From an uncultured Oscillospiraceae bacterium (GTDB lineage Bacteria > Bacillota > Clostridia > Oscillospirales > Oscillospiraceae), in assembly GCA_934661735.1 (NCBI GenBank), contig CAKUJN010000071.1, forward strand, positions 1-10,690: DNA of 10,690 nucleotides, read 5' to 3'. The notes beneath the pieces are model-generated. The model was not told the DNA's origin and searched no databases. It worked only from the letters and a program-made list of their open reading frames with translations. The position numbers were made by a program, and so were the translations under genes. Positions 7,975 to 10,690 of the stretch are shown in pieces. Position 1 is the first letter of the stretch. Each line of letters begins with the position of its first letter.

Positions 7975-8014
7975 TGTCTGCCGCCGCGACAGGCGGTCGT
8001 TGGAAGAGATCATC

Positions 8015-8044
8015 TTGACAGCGGACGTGTTTTTATGATATTAT
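8015..8044 (+). promoter_or_regulatory. Promoter of the ribbon-helix-helix regulator
   Basis: A perfect TTGACA (8015-8020) and TATTAT (8039-8044) are separated by 18 bp, and TG at 8036-8037 makes an extended -10 element (TGATATTAT). The predicted start is near 8051, inside the palindrome that follows. It is the only clear promoter between murA and the regulator gene. Confidence 0.8.
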
Positions 8045-8070
8045 ATTTATGCTCCAATCGGAGTATAAAT
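8045..8070. promoter_or_regulatory. 26-bp palindromic operator (probable autoregulatory site)
   Basis: ATTTATGCTCC (8045-8055) and GGAGTATAAAT (8060-8070) are inverted repeats matching at 10 of 11 positions around a 4-bp spacer AATC. The palindrome begins at the base after the -10 box and covers the predicted start point, the classic place for a repressor site. Ribbon-helix-helix proteins bind such dyads as dimers or tetramers, so the gene product is the obvious candidate ligand. That it binds here is inference. Confidence 0.65.
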
Positions 8071-8092
8071 CAGGAAATATGAGGTGATTCAG

Positions 8093-8509
8093 ATGGCAAA
8101 CGAGAGCTTTTCCGAAAAGGTATCTGTAAATATCAACACGTCAACGCTGTCCGGCATAGACCTGCTGGTCGATCATGGCTATTACTCAAACCGGAGCGAT
8201 TTTATCAATCAGGCCCTCCGCGACAGTCTGCAAAGGCAGCAGAGCACGCTTGACCGCATCATCGGTGAAAAAACCGGCGGCCATGACGGAGACAGCAGCC
8301 GCTGGTTCATCGGCGTCTATGTTCTTGGCCGGCAGGAGGTTGCGCAGGCGGCTGCCGAGGGCGGCGAAATGCGGATTTCAGGCTACGGCGTTCTGGTCGT
8401 CGATGAGGAAATTGACGACGCGGCCCTGTTCGCGGCCGTCCGAAGCATTCAGGTAAAGGGAAAAACCGTGTGCAGAAAGAGCGTTAAGGAGCATTACGGC
8501 CTGAAATAG
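8093..8509 (+). CDS. Ribbon-helix-helix (CopG/Arc-type) regulator with unknown C-terminal domain
   Basis: A 138-residue protein. Residues about 8-48 form a ribbon-helix-helix DNA-binding unit: a strand KVSVNIN, helix TLSGIDLLVDHG, the turn YYSNRSDF and a second helix INQALRDSLQRQ. A short linker (about 49-67, with GGHDGD) leads to a C-terminal domain of about 70 residues, from WFIGVYVLGRQEV to VCRKSVKEHYGLK. It alternates short hydrophobic strands and turns (IGVYVLG, RISGYGVLVVDEE, IQVKGKTV); I do not recognise it. Two-domain CopG proteins such as NikR use the C-terminal half for ligand binding and tetramerisation, but the NikR histidine/cysteine nickel motif is not visible. The ATG at 8093 is preferred over an in-frame GTG at 8084 because AGGTGA (8082-8087) spaces correctly to it. 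It has its own promoter and operator and appears monocistronic. Confidence 0.8.
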   Translation: MANESFSEKVSVNINTSTLSGIDLLVDHGYYSNRSDFINQALRDSLQRQQSTLDRIIGEKTGGHDGDSSRWFIGVYVLGRQEVAQAAAEGGEMRISGYGVLVVDEEIDDAALFAAVRSIQVKGKTVCRKSVKEHYGLK

Positions 8510-8511
8510 GC

Positions 8512-8540
8512 AAAATGCGGCTCCCTCAAATGGGGGAGCC
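8512..8540 (-). terminator. Terminator-like hairpin, minus strand, left end of the hairpin array
   Basis: GGCTCCCTC (8519-8527) pairs with GGGGGAGCC (8532-8540) around loop AAAT, nine pairs including one G-U. The AAAA at 8512-8515 reads as a T run after the stem on the minus strand, so it should stop transcripts running leftward, and may also cap the regulator mRNA. It is also the left terminal repeat of the larger element. Confidence 0.55.
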
Positions 8541-8773
8541 TTGGGCTTGTCAAAAAAGTGTTTTTGACAAGCTCTCAAACGCGAACCGCGTCGCTGGGTT
8601 CGCGTTTGAAAGATCTGCGTGACGCGGCGCGCATAATTTGTGTGCCGCAGGCACACAAATTCCACACTAGCGTCACGTAGTGTGTTTTATCTGACGTACA
8701 CGCCGCCAGACAAAACTGATTCACAATTTATTCGCGCCCGCGGGCGCGAACTCTACGAGGTTTTTGACAGACT

Positions 8774-8805
8774 CACGGCCCCCTCGAATGAGGGAGCCGT
8801 GTTTT
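8774..8805 (+). terminator. Terminator-like hairpin, plus strand, right end of the hairpin array
   Basis: CACGGCCCCCTC (8774-8785) pairs with GAGGGAGCCGTG (8790-8801) around GAAT, 12 positions with one C-A mismatch, followed by TTTT. It should stop plus-strand transcripts before they run antisense into the permease, whose stop is about 20 bp further right. Confidence 0.65.
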
Positions 8806-8822
8806 GATGGCTTTTCGGTCCT

Positions 8823-10221
8823 TTACGGATTTTCCCTGCCGCCGTCGAGCGTATCCTCGGTGAGCGCGCCGATATCCTCTGGCTTGACCTTCTTCGGAAG
8901 TTCCAGGGACAGAATCATCGCGACGACGAACACGCCCGCGACGGGATTGCCCGCGAAAATATCGCTGATGATCTGCGGCATACCGGAGAAGAATTCCGGA
9001 ACCTGCGTCACGCCGGTGCCGATGGCAAAGCTGGTCGCGGCAATGATGGTGTTGCGCTGATCAAAGCCGCATTCGCCAAGCATCGTGACGCCGGAGACAA
9101 TGATTGCGCCGAACATGATGACCGTGCAGCCGCCCAGCACGCAGTCGGGGAGCGTGGAGAAGAACGCGCCCACGGGCGGGAACAGACCCGCGAGGATTAG
9201 CGTCAGCGCGCCGAACATGATGGTAAAGCGGTTGACAACCTTGGTCATGGCGACAAGGCCGACATTCTGGCTGAACGAGCTGATGGGCGGGCAGCCGAAC
9301 ACACCGCCGGAGGCGGCGGAAATGAAGCCGTCACAGGCAAGCGAGCCGGAGACTTCCTTTTCCGTGATGTCGCGGCCAAGGCCGCCTGTGCAGACGGCGG
9401 AGGTGTCGCCGATGGTCTCTGCGGCGGAGACAAGGAACACCAGCGTCACGGAGACGATTGCACCGACGTCAAATTTTGGAGTAAAGGCAAACAGCCGCGG
9501 CAGGGCGATAATGCCAAGCTCGGAGACGGTCTCCTTCATGGATGCAAAGTTAACCATGCCGAAGAACAGTGAGATGATATAGCCCACAATCAGGCCGAAG
9601 AGAACATAAAGCTGCTTCCAGAAGCCCTTTGCCAGCGAGTTATAGACCAGGCAGGCCGCCAGCGTGATGACCGCGACAAGCAGATTCTGCCACGCGCCGG
9701 TGGGATAGACGGAGGAGCTGGCGAACGAGGAAATGCCCGTGGACAGCAGGCTGAAGCCGATGGTCGTCACGACACAGGCCGAGACGATGGGACTAGCGGC
9801 ACCAGTATTTCGCCGTCAGGCCGAGCAGGCCCTCAATACAGCCGCCGACAAGGACCGCGCCGATCATCAGACCGTAGTCCTTTGCGGCCAGCGTCATCAT
9901 GGCGGAGAGGAATGTGAAGCTCAGCCCCATGACGACCGGCAGGCGTGAGCCGATGCGCCAGACAGGATAGAGCTGGATGAGGGTGCCGATACCTGCAATC
10001 AGCATGGCCGCCTGAATGAGCAGGGCCGTGTCAATGGCAGTGAACGCCTGACCGTTGTACACGGCGACGCCGGCAATCAGCATGACGGGCGTGACATTCG
10101 CCACAAACATGGCCAGCACATGCTGAAGGCCGAAAGGAATGGCTTTTCCAACCGGAACTCTGCCGTCGAGCCGATAGATGTTGTCGACGGATGCCGGCGC
10201 GCGGGATCTCTGGACTTTCAT
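8823..10221 (-). pseudogene. NCS2-family nucleobase (xanthine/uracil) permease, frameshifted
   Basis: A nucleobase:cation symporter-2 membrane permease, about 457 codons long in total, broken into two frames. The N-terminal part (10221-9793, 142 codons) starts at an ATG with AAAAGGAG nine bases upstream and holds the first membrane segments (GKAIPFGLQHVLAMFVANVTP, a family hallmark in which the Gln-His pair is conserved); it ends at TAG (9795-9793). The C-terminal part is open from just after a TGA at 9818-9816 and runs to TAA at 8825-8823. It contains SAAETIGDTSAVC and SSFSQNVGLVAMTKV, the acidic and Gln-Asn-x-Gly motifs that line the purine site in the xanthine/urate branch. The frame change therefore lies within 9793-9818. 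Both halves look otherwise sound, so the break is recent or a sequencing error. It would import xanthine, urate or a related base with a cation. Confidence 0.85.
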
Positions 10222-10331
10222 TTGTAAAATCTCCTTTTATTTGATAGCCGGAGCCGCAGACGCGGTGGCAAGCGGCAGGACCGAAAAGGGAAAAGTGCCC
10301 AGCGCCAACCGTTATTCTGGCTTCAGAATCA

Positions 10332-10360
10332 AGTATAACCGTTCAGAAGTTGTGAAGAAA
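10332..10360 (-). promoter_or_regulatory. Possible permease promoter
   Basis: On the minus strand a TATACT box (10337-10332) lies about 110 bp upstream of the permease ATG. The matching -35 region at 17 bp is TTTCTT (10360-10355), a poor match, so the promoter is tentative or needs an activator. I see no purine riboswitch fold between it and the gene. Confidence 0.35.
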
Positions 10361-10518
10361 TACAAAAAATTAGTTTGGCTAACAAAATTTCTGCAAGCAT
10401 TTTTGTGAAAAGTGCTGTTTCCAAAGCATAAGCCAAAAAACTTTTTGCCATTGAAAGAACGGCAGCCTGCAATCTAACACGTTTTTCGCTGGGTAATGAA
10501 CAGATTATATAAGAGAAA

Positions 10519-10542
10519 TCCCGCACACTTGTGTATGCGGGA
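10519..10542. terminator. Bidirectional hairpin in the right intergenic region
   Basis: TCCCGCACAC (10519-10528) pairs with GTATGCGGGA (10533-10542) around TTGT, ten positions with one mismatch. T-rich sequence follows on the plus strand (CTTTGTGTTTT) and on the minus strand (TTTCTCTT), so it could terminate transcripts in both directions. It separates the permease upstream region from whatever lies past the right edge. Confidence 0.55.
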
Positions 10543-10690
10543 CTTTGTGTTTTCCTACACGGAACAGTGTAAAACCTCTGTACTTTCTGTAACCGCAATT
10601 TAGTTGCAGATACCGTATCAAGGGATGACTATATCGCCGTCCAACACATGATCAACAATGCAAAATACGGAGGAAAATCCATCTTGCCTG

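Larger units (their letters stand above)
8512..8805. repeat. MITE-like array of seven inverted repeats
   Basis: This non-coding stretch is almost wholly made of hairpins: 8519-8540; 8545-8572 (12-bp perfect stem, loop AGTG); 8575-8609 (13-bp perfect stem); 8635-8661 (12-bp perfect stem, 3-nt loop) inside an outer 8-bp stem 8618-8625/8670-8677; 8684-8716 (10 bp with one mismatch); a perfect 20-bp palindrome at 8731-8750; and 8774-8801. The two ends are inverted relatives: CGGCTCCCTCA occurs at 8518-8528 and, on the minus strand, near the right end, and TGTCAAAAA follows at corresponding places on both sides. This suggests a non-autonomous mobile element or intergenic mosaic repeat. I see no coding sequence and no clear target-site duplication. 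Confidence 0.6.
10222..10690. other. AT-rich intergenic region without a convincing gene
   Basis: These 469 bp are visibly richer in A and T than the rest of the window. They hold the permease ribosome binding site, the tentative promoter, two AACCGTT copies 30 bp apart (10307-10313 and 10337-10343), two TTCAGAA copies 20 bp apart (10322-10328 and 10342-10348), the hairpin at 10519-10542, and TGTAAA/TGTACT/TGTAAC motifs at 10568-10593. At the edge, GGAGG (10670-10674) is followed nine bases later by TTG (10684), a possible start of a gene that runs out of the window. A minus-strand open frame across 10329-10598 is not supported: it has no binding site and contains the hairpin. Confidence 0.55.

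Noticed and set aside
8093..8509. Calling the regulator NikR
   Set aside because: The DNA-binding half is similar in kind, but the C-terminal half lacks the conserved His/Cys nickel ligands and does not look like the NikR ligand domain.
8519..8801. CRISPR array in the repeated hairpin region
   Set aside because: The repeats are different inverted repeats, not identical direct repeats with uniform spacers, and no cas gene is near.
9793..9818. Programmed ribosomal frameshift in the permease
   Set aside because: No slippery heptamer, stimulatory Shine-Dalgarno-like sequence or known precedent in this family; a small indel is simpler.
10222..10400. Purine (guanine/xanthine) riboswitch upstream of the permease
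   Set aside because: The conserved three-way-junction core sequences of the purine riboswitch are not visible on the minus strand.
10329..10598. An 89-codon minus-strand open frame with a TTG start
   Set aside because: No ribosome binding site, crosses a strong hairpin, and its composition follows AT-rich intergenic DNA.

Overview
The window looks like chromosomal core DNA from a GC-rich, low-copy-repeat Firmicute, most likely a gut clostridium of the Oscillospirales type. This is an inference from the WalRK gene cluster, strong GGAGG-type ribosome binding sites, sigma-A style promoters, GC-rich codons and the style of the intergenic hairpins. No species-level claim is possible from the sequence alone.

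Layout. At the left edge, on the minus strand, is a tRNA-Thr(UGU) driven by a perfect-consensus promoter. Divergent from it, on the plus strand, a well-formed promoter starts a long transcription unit: an RsmF/RsmB-type rRNA cytosine-5 methyltransferase (246-1583), the response regulator WalR (1615-2316), the sensor kinase WalK (2345-4096), and two single-span membrane-anchored proteins (4165-5466 and 5525-6361) in the positions of the WalK regulators YycH/WalH and YycI/WalI. A GC-rich hairpin follows, then a separate promoter and murA (6633-7928, TTG start), the first committed enzyme of peptidoglycan synthesis, closed by a clear intrinsic terminator. The left two thirds is therefore a cell-wall homeostasis locus: WalRK adjusts wall metabolism, the two anchored proteins probably tune WalK, and MurA supplies precursor synthesis. 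The metallo-hydrolase YycJ/WalJ, often the next gene in related loci, is not in the window.

Downstream is a monocistronic ribbon-helix-helix regulator (8093-8509) with its own extended -10 promoter. A 26-bp near-perfect palindrome sits just after the -10 box, which strongly suggests autorepression. Its C-terminal domain is one I do not recognise. Next comes about 290 bp of non-coding DNA built almost entirely of consecutive inverted repeats, bounded by related inverted ends that each carry an outward-facing terminator-like hairpin; it resembles a MITE or intergenic mosaic repeat.

Convergent with these, on the minus strand (10221-8823), is an NCS2-family nucleobase (xanthine/uracil type) permease split by a frameshift near 9793-9818. 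The right end (10222-10690) is AT-rich and holds no convincing gene: there is a possible permease promoter, short direct repeats, a strong hairpin and, at the edge, a WalR-box-like direct repeat and a ribosome-binding-site-like sequence that may precede a gene outside the window.

The best candidates for something not yet described are the regulator with its palindromic operator and the hairpin-array element. The rest is well-known biology in a somewhat divergent form.
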